64,000 bases of DNA from Methylohalobius crimeensis 10Ki (lineage in GTDB: Bacteria > Pseudomonadota > Gammaproteobacteria > Methylococcales > Methylothermaceae), in NCBI RefSeq assembly GCF_000421465.1, contig NZ_ATXB01000001.1, positions 1,798,001 to 1,862,000 on the forward strand. The letters are read 5' to 3'. Position numbers and translations under genes: made by a program. Position 1 is the stretch's first letter; each line of letters starts with the position of its first letter. Below, in pieces: positions 27,216-37,200 of this stretch. Under the pieces are notes generated by a model that saw only the letters and a program-made list of their open reading frames with translations, did no database searches and had not been told where the DNA came from.

Positions 27216-28501
27216 GAGGTTTCCCTCGCCGCTCGATTCCGTTCGATCAATCCCACCAGGCCGCGTGGAAGATACAAGGTGACGACCACGAACAGCGCCC
27301 CCAGGGCGAACAGCCATATTTCGGGCAACGCCGCGGTCAGGTAGGTCTTGGCGTAGTTGACCAGAAACGCGCCGAAGGCGGCGCCGTAGAGAGTCCCCCG
27401 ACCGCCCACGGCAACCCAGATCACCAGTTCGATGGAGTTGAGGGGCGAGAACTCGTTGGGGTTGATGATCCCCACCTGGGGAACGTACAGCGCGCCGGCG
27501 ATTCCGGCCAACATCGCCGAGAGGACGAACATCCACAGTTTGTAATGCTCGACCCGGTAACCCAAAAACCGCGCCCGGTCCTCGCTGTCCCGAATCGCCA
27601 CCACCACCCGGCCGAGCTTGGTGGTGACCACCCAGCGCGTCAGCACATATCCCCCCGCCAGGGCGACGGCGCTCGCCAGAAACAGACCGACGCGGGTCGC
27701 ATCTTCCTGAAGACTGAATCCCAGAATATCCTTAAAGTCGGTGAGGCCGTTGTTTCCTCCGAAGCCCATTTCATTCCGGTAGAAAGCCAGCATCAAGGCG
27801 TAGGTCATGGCCTGGGTAATAATCGAGAGATAGACCCCGGTGACCCGCGAACGAAAGGCGAACCAGCCGAAGCAAAAGGCGAGCAATCCCGGAACCAGCA
27901 TCACCATCACGATGGCAAACCAGAAATGGTCGAAGCCGTACCAATACCACGGCAATTCCTTCCAATTCAGGAACACCATGAAATCGGGCAGTATCGGATT
28001 TCCGTAGACACCGCGCGAACCGATCTGGCGCATCAGGTACATGCCCATGGCGTAGCCGCCCAGGGCGAAGAAGGCGCCGTGCCCCAGACTCAAGATGCCC
28101 ACCGCACCCCAGACCAGATCCAGCGCCAGGGCGAGCAAGGCGTAGCACAGATACTTGCCCAACAAGGTCACCGTGTAGGTGGACAGATGCAGGCCCGACC
28201 CCTCGGGCACGATCAGATTCAATACCGGCACCGCCACCGTCATCAGGGCGAGCACCGCCAGCATAATCAAGCCACCGCGATCGGCGGCGAAACGGTGAAT
28301 AAGAGGCTGTTTCCAAACACCCCTTGACGCCCTAGTAGGAGAAGCCGGGGGATTGCCTTCAGGGACGCCTTGAACCCTTCCCTGGGGGCTCGAATCGCGA
28401 CCATCCCGGTCGCGAACGCCCTTCAGGCAATCCCCCGGCTTCTCCTCCAATATGGGAAAGCGAGTTTGTAAACAGTCTCTAAGCACGTCGAATCCCTGCA
28501 T
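27212..28501 (-). CDS. urtC: Urea permease UrtC with repeat-derived N-terminal extension
   Basis: The 429-residue protein has normal LivM/UrtC sequence from about residue 63 (WKQPLIHRF) with 9-10 membrane segments, including LDLVWGAVGILSLGHGAFFA and AVGGRGTLYGAAFGAFLVN. Residues from about 9 to 62 are encoded by a nested palindromic element inserted after the first codons. ATG 28501 has GGAGG 8 bases upstream and lies 3 bp after the urtB stop, so it is the natural start; the next in-frame ATG would remove the first membrane segment. Whether the extension is tolerated or processed is unknown. Confidence 0.9.
   Translation of the reverse strand: MQGFDVLRDCLQTRFPILEEKPGDCLKGVRDRDGRDSSPQGRVQGVPEGNPPASPTRASRGVWKQPLIHRFAADRGGLIMLAVLALMTVAVPVLNLIVPEGSGLHLSTYTVTLLGKYLCYALLALALDLVWGAVGILSLGHGAFFALGGYAMGMYLMRQIGSRGVYGNPILPDFMVFLNWKELPWYWYGFDHFWFAIVMVMLVPGLLAFCFGWFAFRSRVTGVYLSIITQAMTYALMLAFYRNEMGFGGNNGLTDFKDILGFSLQEDATRVGLFLASAVALAGGYVLTRWVVTTKLGRVVVAIRDSEDRARFLGYRVEHYKLWMFVLSAMLAGIAGALYVPQVGIINPNEFSPLNSIELVIWVAVGGRGTLYGAAFGAFLVNYAKTYLTAALPEIWLFALGALFVVVTLYLPRGLVGLIERNRAARETS
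28302..28480. repeat. Nested palindromic repeat, copy 2, inside urtC
   Basis: Three nested inverted repeats share one centre: outer 17-bp arms (28302-28318 and 28464-28480, 15 of 17 paired), perfect 21-bp arms (28338-28358 and 28425-28445), and the inner hairpin TCGCGACC-ATCCC-GGTCGCGA. The core GACGCCTTGAACCCTTCCCT then GGGGGCTCGA matches copies 1 and 3. No stop codon occurs in the urtC frame. Confidence 0.88.
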
Positions 28502-28504
28502 GAC

Positions 28505-30172
28505 TCAATCCTCCGCCGAACGTCCACGTTGAGGAAATAAACCGCGCGGATGCTTTTGCATGAACAGAATGATGAACACGAGCACCAGGATCTTGGCCAT
28601 CACCGCCCCCGCCCAAGGCTCCAGCAGCTTGTTGACCAGCCCCAGTCCCAACGCGCCGACCAGGGTTCCCCAGAGGTTTCCCACCCCGCCGAACACCACC
28701 ACCATGAAGGAATCGATGATGTAGGACTGGCCCAGATTGGGACCCACATTGGTCAATTGACTCAAGGCCACGCCCGCCACCCCGGCGATCCCCGATCCGA
28801 GACCGAAGGTGGCGGCGTCCACCCAGTTGCTGCGAATGCCGATGGCGCGGGCCATGGCGCGGTTTTGTGACACGGCGCGTATTTGGAGGCCGAAATCGGT
28901 TTGCCTGAGAATCAAGAACAGCGCCGCGAAGACCAACAGAGAAAAGGCGAGGATGTAGAGCCGGTTGTAGGTCAGGAAAAGCGCCGCGTTGACTTCCCAC
29001 GCCCCGCTCATCCAGGCGGGGTTTTCGACCGCCACGTTTTGCGCCGAAATCAAGGTGCGCACCAGCTGCTGCAGCAGCAGGCTGATGCCGAAGGTAGCGA
29101 GCAGCGTCTCCAGGGGCCGTCCGTAGAGGTAGCGGATGACGCCCCGTTCGACGGCGATTCCCATCAATCCGGATACCACGAAAGCGGCCGGAATGGCGAC
29201 GATCACCGAAGCGTCGATCCAGCCGGGCATCAACTGCTGGACCAGATAAGTCGTATACGCGCCCAGCATCATCATTTCACCGTGGGCCATGTTGATCACC
29301 CCCATGACCCCGAAGGTGATGGCCAGGCCGATGGCCGACAACAGCAGCACCGATCCCAGGCTCAAACCGAAAAAACCGGTCTGCACCATGGCGTACATTT
29401 CCAGGCGCTGATTGATGGCCGCCAGGGCTTTCCGGGCGGCGGCACGTACTTTCGCGCTGGCCTCGCGGGGAGACCCGTCGAGGTTCGACTCGAGCAACTG
29501 CTTCAAGCGGTTGCGCACGGTTCGATTGACGCTGCGGGATAAGGTATCCACCGCCGCCAGGCGCCGATTCTCGTCGCCGCTGTCCAAAGCCTCCAGGGCC
29601 AGGCCGGTGTCGATCGCCTCGAGCACTTCGGGATGCCTTTCGGTTTCCCGCATGTCCCTGAGCAGCTTGGCATCCCCGGGGGAAAGGCGATCGAACATTT
29701 CCTCCACCGCCGCCAGGCGGACGCCGGCGTTTTCGCTGGCGAGACTCAGCCGGGCGATCGCATCGCGAAGAATCACACGCATCTGGTTGTTGATGATGAT
29801 CTTGGACAGACCTTTTTTGTCCCCGCTGCCGAGGGATTCGCCGGTGACGGCGTCATAAATCGCGTATTCCGCGTCCCGGGACCGCAAAATCAATACCTGC
29901 CGGCCGATCTTGCGGTAATACAGGTCCCCTTCGAGCAGGGCCTTCATGACCGGAAGCACGCGGGGATGGTCGACCGCGGCGAGGTTCTTGACCGCCGCCT
30001 TCTTCTGGCTGAAGCTTCTCACGGTGAGCCCTTCGAGCACCTTTCCCAGGGTTGCCTGTCCGGACGTCGGGTCCGCCGCTTGCGCGGTCAGAATCGCCAG
30101 CATGAGCACCCATCCCAAGCCGATTGGGAACGAACGATGCCAAGGATGATGATGGAAATTGACTGTCTGCAT
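28505..30172 (-). CDS. urtB: Urea permease UrtB
   Basis: The 555-residue protein has a signal-like N-terminus, about 240 residues of periplasmic HEAT-like sequence typical of UrtB, and a LivH-type membrane domain (LAITFGVMGVINMAHGEMMM, FGISLLLQQLVRTLISAQNV, VFGGVGNLWGTLVGALGLG). With UrtC it forms the urea channel of the ABC importer. urtC follows after 3 bp. Confidence 0.95.
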   Translation of the reverse strand: MQTVNFHHHPWHRSFPIGLGWVLMLAILTAQAADPTSGQATLGKVLEGLTVRSFSQKKAAVKNLAAVDHPRVLPVMKALLEGDLYYRKIGRQVLILRSRDAEYAIYDAVTGESLGSGDKKGLSKIIINNQMRVILRDAIARLSLASENAGVRLAAVEEMFDRLSPGDAKLLRDMRETERHPEVLEAIDTGLALEALDSGDENRRLAAVDTLSRSVNRTVRNRLKQLLESNLDGSPREASAKVRAAARKALAAINQRLEMYAMVQTGFFGLSLGSVLLLSAIGLAITFGVMGVINMAHGEMMMLGAYTTYLVQQLMPGWIDASVIVAIPAAFVVSGLMGIAVERGVIRYLYGRPLETLLATFGISLLLQQLVRTLISAQNVAVENPAWMSGAWEVNAALFLTYNRLYILAFSLLVFAALFLILRQTDFGLQIRAVSQNRAMARAIGIRSNWVDAATFGLGSGIAGVAGVALSQLTNVGPNLGQSYIIDSFMVVVFGGVGNLWGTLVGALGLGLVNKLLEPWAGAVMAKILVLVFIILFMQKHPRGLFPQRGRSAED

Positions 30173-30404
30173 GGATTTTCCCGGTTAATCTGTCGGTGTA
30201 ACCCCTTCGCTTTTCCTGAACGGGGCAGGCACAAGGGAAGGGCCCGCCCCTATATGCGTGATGGGGGGCAAACCATCCCTCGCCCGTAGGGGCAACCGAT
30301 CCGCTGTCCGACGAGGATGCGCCGTTTGCGGTAAACCATCCCGTCCGTAGGGGCAACCCTCCGTGGTTGCCCTGAACGTGGGCAGGCACAGGGGCCTGCC
30401 CCTA
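30173..30404. repeat. Gap between urtA and urtB filled with short GC-rich repeats
   Basis: No gene is seen. The motif CGTAGGGGCAACC appears at about 30,284 and 30,341. GGGCAGGCACAGGGGCCTGC at 30,380 and a partial copy near 30,223 can pair within themselves. Such repeats often lie after binding-protein genes and may uncouple urtA expression from urtBCDE. Confidence 0.6.
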
Positions 30405-31706
30405 CTAATAGTTCTGGCCCGAGCACTGGCCCGATTTCACGTTGTAATTACCGCACCCCAGCGGAGCGCGCCAATCGGAGATCAAATCCTTGCTGTCGGA
30501 GAGATAATCGGACCAGGCGTCCCCGGGCACTTCGGCGGGGGTTTGCCAAACCACCGCGAACTGGCCGTTGTCTTGAATCTCTCCGATCAACACGGGCTTA
30601 GTGATGTGGTGGTTGGGCATCATCGCCGCGTAACCGCCGGACAGATTGGGCGCGACCACGCCGACCATCGAATCGACCACCGCCTCGGGATCGGCGGTAC
30701 CGGCCTTTTCCACCGCTTTCACCCACATGTTGAAGCCGATGTAATGGGCCTCCATGGGATCGTTGGTCACCCGTTTTTCATTCTTGACGAAGCGATGCCA
30801 TTGGGAAATGAATTCCTCGTTGGCCGGCGTGTCCACGCTCATGAAGTAATTCCAGGCCGCCATATGGCCCAGCAGGGGCTTGGTATCGATGCCCGACAGT
30901 TCTTCCTCGCCCACGGAAAACGCCACCACCGGAATATCCTCGGCGGACATGCCCTGGTTGGCGAGTTCCTTGTAGAACGGCACATTGGCGTCGCCGTTGA
31001 TGGTGGAAACCACCGCGGTTTTCTTGCCCGCAGCGCCGAATTGCTTGATCCGGGCCACTTCGGACTGCCAATCGGAGAACCCGAACGGCGTGTAATTGAC
31101 GATGATGTCATCCGCCTTGACGCCTTTGGATTTGAGATAGGCCGCCAGGATTTTATTGGTGGTGCGAGGATAGACGTAATCGGTGCCTTCCAGGACCCAG
31201 CGTTTCACCCCGAGTTCGTTCATCAGATAGTCCACCGCGGGAATCGCCTGCTGATTGGGGGCGGCGCCGGTATAGAAGACGTACCGGGAGGACTCCTCGC
31301 CCTCGTACTGGACCGGATAGAACAGCGGCACCTCGAGTTCTTCCACCACCGGCAGCACCGACTTGCGCGAGACCGAGGTCCAGCAGCCGAAGATCGCCGC
31401 CACTTTTTCCTTTTCGATCAACTCGCGCGCCTTCTCGGCGAACAGGGGCCAGTTGGAGGCGGGGTCCACCACCACCGGTTCGATCTTCTTGCCCAGAACC
31501 CCGCCTTTTTTGTTCTGTTCCTCGATCAGCATCAACATCGCATCTTTGAGGGTGGTCTCGGAAATCGCCATGGTTCCCGACAGGGAGTGAAGGATCCCCA
31601 CTTTAATCGTTTCTCCGGCGACCGCTGCGGGTCCGGAAGCCATCAATGCCCAGGACAGGCCAAAAACCAACCAACTCGGCAACAAATATTTACTTAAGGT
31701 CTTCAT
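30405..31706 (-). CDS. urtA: Urea-binding protein UrtA
   Basis: The 433-residue periplasmic protein has a signal peptide (cleavage likely after AVA) and the UrtA core: IKVGILHSLSGTMAISE, IFGCWTSVSRKSVLPV, EGTDYVYPRTTNKI and DPMEAHYIGFNMWVKA. It binds urea and delivers it to UrtBC. GAGGAAA precedes ATG 31706. Only 35 bp separate it from the porin gene, so the two are probably cotranscribed. Confidence 0.96.
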   Translation of the reverse strand: MKTLSKYLLPSWLVFGLSWALMASGPAAVAGETIKVGILHSLSGTMAISETTLKDAMLMLIEEQNKKGGVLGKKIEPVVVDPASNWPLFAEKARELIEKEKVAAIFGCWTSVSRKSVLPVVEELEVPLFYPVQYEGEESSRYVFYTGAAPNQQAIPAVDYLMNELGVKRWVLEGTDYVYPRTTNKILAAYLKSKGVKADDIIVNYTPFGFSDWQSEVARIKQFGAAGKKTAVVSTINGDANVPFYKELANQGMSAEDIPVVAFSVGEEELSGIDTKPLLGHMAAWNYFMSVDTPANEEFISQWHRFVKNEKRVTNDPMEAHYIGFNMWVKAVEKAGTADPEAVVDSMVGVVAPNLSGGYAAMMPNHHITKPVLIGEIQDNGQFAVVWQTPAEVPGDAWSDYLSDSKDLISDWRAPLGCGNYNVKSGQCSGQNY

Positions 31707-31741
31707 AGGATTTCCTCTTTCGCTTGCAGGTTGAATCGAAA

Positions 31742-32980
31742 TCAAATTTGCAATTGCAGGCCCAATTTCACGGCGTGGATGGACTGCCCGCTGGCCGTCG
31801 GGGTGTAATCCAGGCCCTTGGTGAGCAGATCCCCGTATTCCCAAAGCAAGGTCACCCGGGCGTTGTGGCCGTCGATCACGTAATTGACGCCGGCCTCCCA
31901 CATATCCCGGTTAGGGCTGTTGTCGGGCGACACCCAGACATGCCGCCCATAGGGCTGGAATTGACCGATCCAGGCCTGGTCCGGGAACAGATACATGAGG
32001 CTCGCGTCGTAGGCGTTGCCCTCGAACATGGCAAAACCGTCGACGTCGCCGCGCTTGACCGCCATGCGCGATTCGACGCCGAAGCCGTCGATGTTGTAGT
32101 TTTTGTACTCGCCGTTGAAAGTCAGCACCCCTTCGTTGGGGAGCACCTTCTCCATCAGCACGTCCACCGAGGTGCCGCGGAAGTCCCCCGGGTCGCTGGA
32201 AATGCCGGCGCCGTCGTTCTGATATTGGTTGGAAACCGCGAGGGTCAGGATGTCGCCCCCATGGCCGTAGTAGGTGCCGGAGGTGTAGTAGCCCGGATTC
32301 TTCTCCACGTCCCAGAAGTTGTAGGCGACCCGCTGGGCGAACAAAATGTTGTCGTCGCCGTTGGCACCTCCCCGAAGGCCTCGGAAGAAGCCCGCCGCGT
32401 ATTGAAGACGACCGTCGAAGAACGCCCCCCAGATGGTCCCCCCGTCGTCGCGGCCGAAAGAACCGGCGGAGGTGCCGTCGGATTTGATGGTGAGATTGAA
32501 GTCGGCGGGCTCGAACGGCGTTCCCGCACCGAAAATGTTGTACACGGCGCTGAAGAAGGGACCGTTCATTTCCCGCCGTTCGGCGGGTACCAGCATGCGG
32601 CCCATCCAGATATTGAACATGGGATGGAATTCGAATTTGCCGATCGCATCGAGCAAGCGCACCTCCCCGCCGTCGTTGCACGTCTGGCAGTCGGTGTTGA
32701 ATTCGAACTTGAAGTACTTATGGATTTGACCGTTGACGTAAAGCCGGATGTTGTCGATGTTGAAGTCGTTGGACCATTCGCTGCGATTGGGCGAAGCGTC
32801 TTCCGTGGCGGTGAAGCTGGTGCGCAGCCCGGCGCCTACGCTGATCCATTTGGTATCGTCGATCTTGAAGGTCGCCCCCCCTTGAGAAGTGGACGTATAA
32901 CCCAATGTCGCCACCGCCACAGCGGCAACCGCAGTGGTACATCGGCGGCGATCGACCCTTGTTTTGAAATGTCGGCTCAT
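31742..32980 (-). CDS. OprP-like outer-membrane porin
   Basis: The 412-residue protein has a signal peptide and a beta-rich porin sequence: IRLYVNGQIHKYFKFEFNTD, IWMGRMLVPAERREMNGPFF and a terminal aromatic/hydrophobic strand ending KLGLQLQI. This is the OprO/OprP phosphate-selective type of 16-strand porin, but the cargo cannot be read from sequence. Lying directly before urtA, it is likely the outer-membrane entry for urea or short amides. Confidence 0.82.
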   Translation of the reverse strand: MSRHFKTRVDRRRCTTAVAAVAVATLGYTSTSQGGATFKIDDTKWISVGAGLRTSFTATEDASPNRSEWSNDFNIDNIRLYVNGQIHKYFKFEFNTDCQTCNDGGEVRLLDAIGKFEFHPMFNIWMGRMLVPAERREMNGPFFSAVYNIFGAGTPFEPADFNLTIKSDGTSAGSFGRDDGGTIWGAFFDGRLQYAAGFFRGLRGGANGDDNILFAQRVAYNFWDVEKNPGYYTSGTYYGHGGDILTLAVSNQYQNDGAGISSDPGDFRGTSVDVLMEKVLPNEGVLTFNGEYKNYNIDGFGVESRMAVKRGDVDGFAMFEGNAYDASLMYLFPDQAWIGQFQPYGRHVWVSPDNSPNRDMWEAGVNYVIDGHNARVTLLWEYGDLLTKGLDYTPTASGQSIHAVKLGLQLQI

Positions 32981-33265
32981 GCTGAAAGACCTCGGTGAAG
33001 ATGAAAATCGGCTGTGCTTTCTCAGACCGAGCCGGCATTCGCGACCGCCAACCCGGCGTGAGCTTGGCGATCATTAAACTTGCCGGGAGAGCCGGGTCAC
33101 AATAAGTCAAATGACGTATGGAGCCGCACCGCGTGGGGCATTACAGTGCTTTCCGGAAGACGAAGCGAAACCGGTGGCTTGTGTAGATAGTTGCCGGGAG
33201 AGCGTCGGGAACATCCCATAAGTCAGCAGAACCTAATCACACAACACTTGTCAGGACAGGAGCGG
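32981..33265. other. Divergent control region: porin-urt and lipoprotein
   Basis: There is no gene in about 285 bp between divergent starts. I looked for a -24/-12 sigma-54 element facing the porin and found only near misses with wrong spacing. GCCGGGAGAGC occurs twice (33,083-33,093 and 33,192-33,202). No promoter is placed. Confidence 0.35.
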
Positions 33266-34102
33266 ATGCGAAAATTCTTTTGGCTGATATTCGTGCTGAC
33301 GACGGCCGGCTGCGCTACGGGACCCCAACACCGAGGGACACTGCCCCGCGCCGACGCGATCCAAGGCATCGTCTTCCGGCTCGCCCCGAACAGCCCCACT
33401 CGGCTCGAGGCGCCGGATCGGCAAATACTGGAAAAGGCGGTCAGCCGCAAACTCGCCGCATCGGGATTTGCGGTCGAAGTGGACGATCCCACCGAAGGGG
33501 AAAAAGCAGCCAGTCACGTTTTGGAGGCACGCATCGGCCGCATGGAAAAAAAGGCCACGCCGGCCGGTTTTTCCCTCAGCTTCGGCGATTCGAACCCACG
33601 GGCGCTGGCATTTCAAAAAGCGAATGTTCTCCCGGTCACCTGCAGCTTGCGCGCCACCGATCGGCCGGACGAAAGCGCTTCTCTGTTCATGGATTTCGTG
33701 GCTCATACCGACCCCGGCCAAGCCGACAGCGGCTCAAGGGAGCAATTGGCGATCTATGCCGACCACATCGCCACGGTCTGTTTCAATCTGCTCGAACATC
33801 TGAATGCCCGCAAGGAGCGATTGCCCCGAGCCGGAGGCGAGGAGCCACAATGGGTGCCCGAAATTCGGATCGAATCCGTGCCGGAATCGAAACCGTCTAA
33901 ATCGGAACCGTCCAAACCGGCACCTGCGGCGTCCGTCTCGAACACGCCTCCGGCGAAGGATTCCTCCCCGGCAAGGGCGCCGGCAACCGATGCTTCTCGC
34001 CATCGATCGCCCCCCACCACCGAATCAACGGAACGCAAGCGGATCATCATCCACAATCAAGGCAGCCCGGTGATCCTTGATTTCGGCTACGAACGCAAAT
34101 AA
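33266..34102 (+). CDS. Predicted lipoprotein of unknown function
   Basis: The 278-residue protein has a lipobox LTTAGC, so it should be lipidated at Cys16. A globular part (residues 30-190) contains VFRLAPNSPTRLEAPDRQIL and ATVCFNLLEHLNARKER, then a long Pro/Ser/Lys linker typical of envelope-spanning proteins. ACAGGAGCGG fixes ATG 33266. It lies between the porin-urt operon and the sensor kinase; no family recognised. Confidence 0.65.
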   Translation: MRKFFWLIFVLTTAGCATGPQHRGTLPRADAIQGIVFRLAPNSPTRLEAPDRQILEKAVSRKLAASGFAVEVDDPTEGEKAASHVLEARIGRMEKKATPAGFSLSFGDSNPRALAFQKANVLPVTCSLRATDRPDESASLFMDFVAHTDPGQADSGSREQLAIYADHIATVCFNLLEHLNARKERLPRAGGEEPQWVPEIRIESVPESKPSKSEPSKPAPAASVSNTPPAKDSSPARAPATDASRHRSPPTTESTERKRIIIHNQGSPVILDFGYERK

Positions 34103-34153
34103 GAATCAGGGCGGCAGCGCTTCCATTTTAGAAAGCTCCGTTTAGGGGCACTT

Positions 34154-34236
34154 TGCACCAAATAAGGGAGACCCTGCCCGAACGCACTCTGTCGCCTTTC
34201 CCCGGCGAAGGGAAAATGGTTGGTGCACTTATTGCT
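34154..34236 (+). promoter_or_regulatory. Sigma-54-like promoter with NtrC-like half site
   Basis: TGGTGCACTTATTGCT (34221-34236) has GG and GC exactly 10 bases apart, as in the -24/-12 element. TGCACC at 34154-34159 matches an NtrC half site about 60 bp upstream and is complementary to the GGTGCA in the promoter. The kinase gene starts 36 bases downstream. Confidence 0.5.
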
Positions 34237-34271
34237 TATATCTTCCAAAACAACAACACAAACGATCGAGA

Positions 34272-37200
34272 TTGGAAGAGCTAGGCCGTCAAACCATTCT
34301 GAAGGAGCGCCGCGACTACAACGCCTGGGTCACCAATGAAACGCTGGAGGACTACGCGCTTCGCTACGCGCCGAAATCCTTTCGCAAGTGGTCCGAATTT
34401 CGGGTCGCCAACACCGCTTTCGGCTCCATCGCTTTCCTCATGCTGGAAGCCATCGGCGGCTTCCTGACCCTCAACTACGGATTCACCAATGCCTGCTGGG
34501 CCATTCTGGCCGCCGGGGCGATCATTTTTCTCACCGCCTTTCCGGTGAGCTACTACGCGGCCCGCTACAATATCGACATGGATCTCCTGACCCGCGGGGC
34601 CGGATTCGGCTACATCGGGTCGACTTTCACTTCCCTCATTTACGCCTCCTTCACCTTTACCTTGTTCGCGCTCGAAGCCTCGATCATGTCGCTGGCCCTG
34701 GAGCTCTATTTCGGCATTCCCCTGGCGGCGGCGCACGTGATCAGCGCGATCATCGTCATTCCCCTGGTCACCTACGGCATCACCAACATCAATCGACTTC
34801 AACTATGGACCCAGCCCGTTTGGCTCCTCCTGTTGGCGACCCCTTACGTGGCCATCCTATTTCGCGAGCCGCAGGCATGGACGGGATTGACCAGTTTTTC
34901 GGGAACGAACGGCAGGGAGAGCGGATTCGATTGGATTCAATTCGGAACGGGCACCACCGTGGCGCTGGCGATGGTGGCCCAAATCGGCGAGCAGGTGGAT
35001 TTCTTGAGATTCCTGCCGGAAAAAAACCGCCGCAACCGGAAGCGCTGGTGGACGGCAGTCATCATGGCGGGACCGGGTTGGATCTTCCTGGGAATGGCCC
35101 GCCAGTTCGGCGGAGCGCTGCTGGCCTATATCGCCATCGGGCATGGCATCGCTCCCGAGCATGCCCACGAACCGACCCAAATGTATTTGACCGCCTACCG
35201 GTACGTTTTCCACGATCCCGATTGGATGCTCGCCGCGACCATCCTGCTGGTGATGGTCTCCCAGATTAAAATCAACGTGACCAACGCTTATGCCGGCTCC
35301 CTGGCCTGGTCCAATTTGTTTTCGCGCCTGACCCATTGCCATCCCGGGCGCGTGGTCTGGCTGGTGTTCAACGTGGCGATCGCTCTCCTCCTCATGGAAC
35401 TCGGCGTATTCAACGCCCTGGAGCGGGTTCTGGGTTTGTTCTCCAACGTCGCCATCGCCTGGATCGGTGTGCTGGCGGCCGATCTGACGATCAACAAACC
35501 CCTCGGGCTGAGCCCGCCCCACGCGGAATTCAAGCGGGCGCATCTGCCCGATTTGAACCCGGTGGGCGTGATTTCCACCCTGGTGGCATCGGTTTTGTCC
35601 ATCGCCGCCTATTTGGGCGTGTTCGGTAATTTGGCGCAGGCGTTTTCCGCCTTGATCGCGCTCGCCGCCGCTTTCGTCCTGCCGCCCTTCATCGCCTATG
35701 GGACGCGCCCCCAGGCATTCACGGCAAGCCGCCCGCCGGTCGACGCCGCCGACTTGGATGCCCGCTGCTCGATCTGCGGCAATGCCTTCGAACCGGAAGA
35801 CAAGGCCTACTGTCCCGCCTATCGGGGCACCATTTGTTCCCTCTGCTGCACCCTGGAGGCGCGCTGTCTCGACGCCTGCAAGCCGGGCGCGCGGCTCGCC
35901 GATCAACTCATGGGGATCGCCGGCCGCTGGTTGCCCGGACGCTTATCCCGCCACTTCAAGCTGCGCCTGGTTCAATTCGCCCTGGTCTACGTCATTCTCG
36001 CCGTCCTCACCGGGATCTTCATCGGCGTCATCTATTACCAGGACCTGCTTGCGGCGGCGCCATTCCCTCGAGTCGCCGGCACACTTTACGGCAATTTTCT
36101 CAAGGTCTATTCGGCGCTGCTGGTGTTCCTGGGGCTTGCCGCGTGGTGGCTCGTGCTCAACAACGAGAGTCGCCGCACGGCTCAGGAGGAATCCGGCAAA
36201 CAGACCCGGCTTCTGCTGAAGGAAATCGAAGAACACCGCGTCACCGACCGAAAGCTGCAGCAGGCCATGCAAGCCGCCGACCGGGCGAATCAAGCCAAGA
36301 GCCGGTTTCTGAGCGATATGAGCCACGAGATACGCACTCCCTTGAACAGCATTCTCGGCTACGCCCAAATCCTTCGCAAGGATCCCTCGATTCCGTCCCA
36401 TCGCCGGGATGCCGTCAACATCATGCTGCGAAGCGGTGAGCACCTCGCCACCCTGATCGAAGACATCCTGGATATCGCTCGCATCGAAGCGCGCAAGTTC
36501 GAGCTCAAACCCACACCCATGGATTTTCCCGCATTCGTCGAGCAACTGGTCCGCATGTTCCGGCCCCAGGCGGAAGCCAAGGGACTCGCCTTCCGCTGCC
36601 AGATCGTCGATCCCCTGCCCGCCCGAGTCCGCGGCGACGAAAAGCGCGTGCAGCAGATCTTGATCAACCTCTTGGGCAACGCGGTGAAATTCACCCATCG
36701 AGGAGAAATCCTGCTGCGGATCGGCTACAGCGGAGAAATCGCCCGCTTCCAAGTGATCGATACCGGACCGGGGATTCCCGGGGATCAATTGGAAACCATC
36801 TTTCTTCCTTTTCAACGGCTGAGCAACGGCCGCAGCAACGCCGCCCCCGGCAGCGGTCTCGGTCTCACTCTGAGCAAGATTCTCACCCATATCATGGGCG
36901 GCGAGCTGAGCGTGGAAAGCACGCAAGGCCGGGGTTCCACATTTTCGATTCGGCTCTTTTTGCCCAAACTCCGAATCGCCGACGTCGCGATCCCCGAGGA
37001 CGAAATCGTCGGCTACCACGGAGCCCGACGAAAAATCCTGGTGGTGGACGATCAAGCGGAGCATCGCGAACTGCTGAAGTCGGTGTTGGAACCGTTGGGA
37101 TTCGTGCTGCGGGAAGCCGGCAGCGGAGAAGCATGCCTCGTCCGAGTCCAGAAAGAAGCATTCGATCTGATTCTGCTCGACATCGCGATGCCGGGCATAA

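Noticed and set aside
26376-27344. Long plus-strand frames opposite urt, ure and atp genes
   Set aside because: They are codon-bias shadows of well-supported genes and show no protein-family features.
32981-33265. Sigma-54 promoter for the porin-urt operon
   Set aside because: The best GC...CC pair on the needed strand has 11 bases between them instead of 10.
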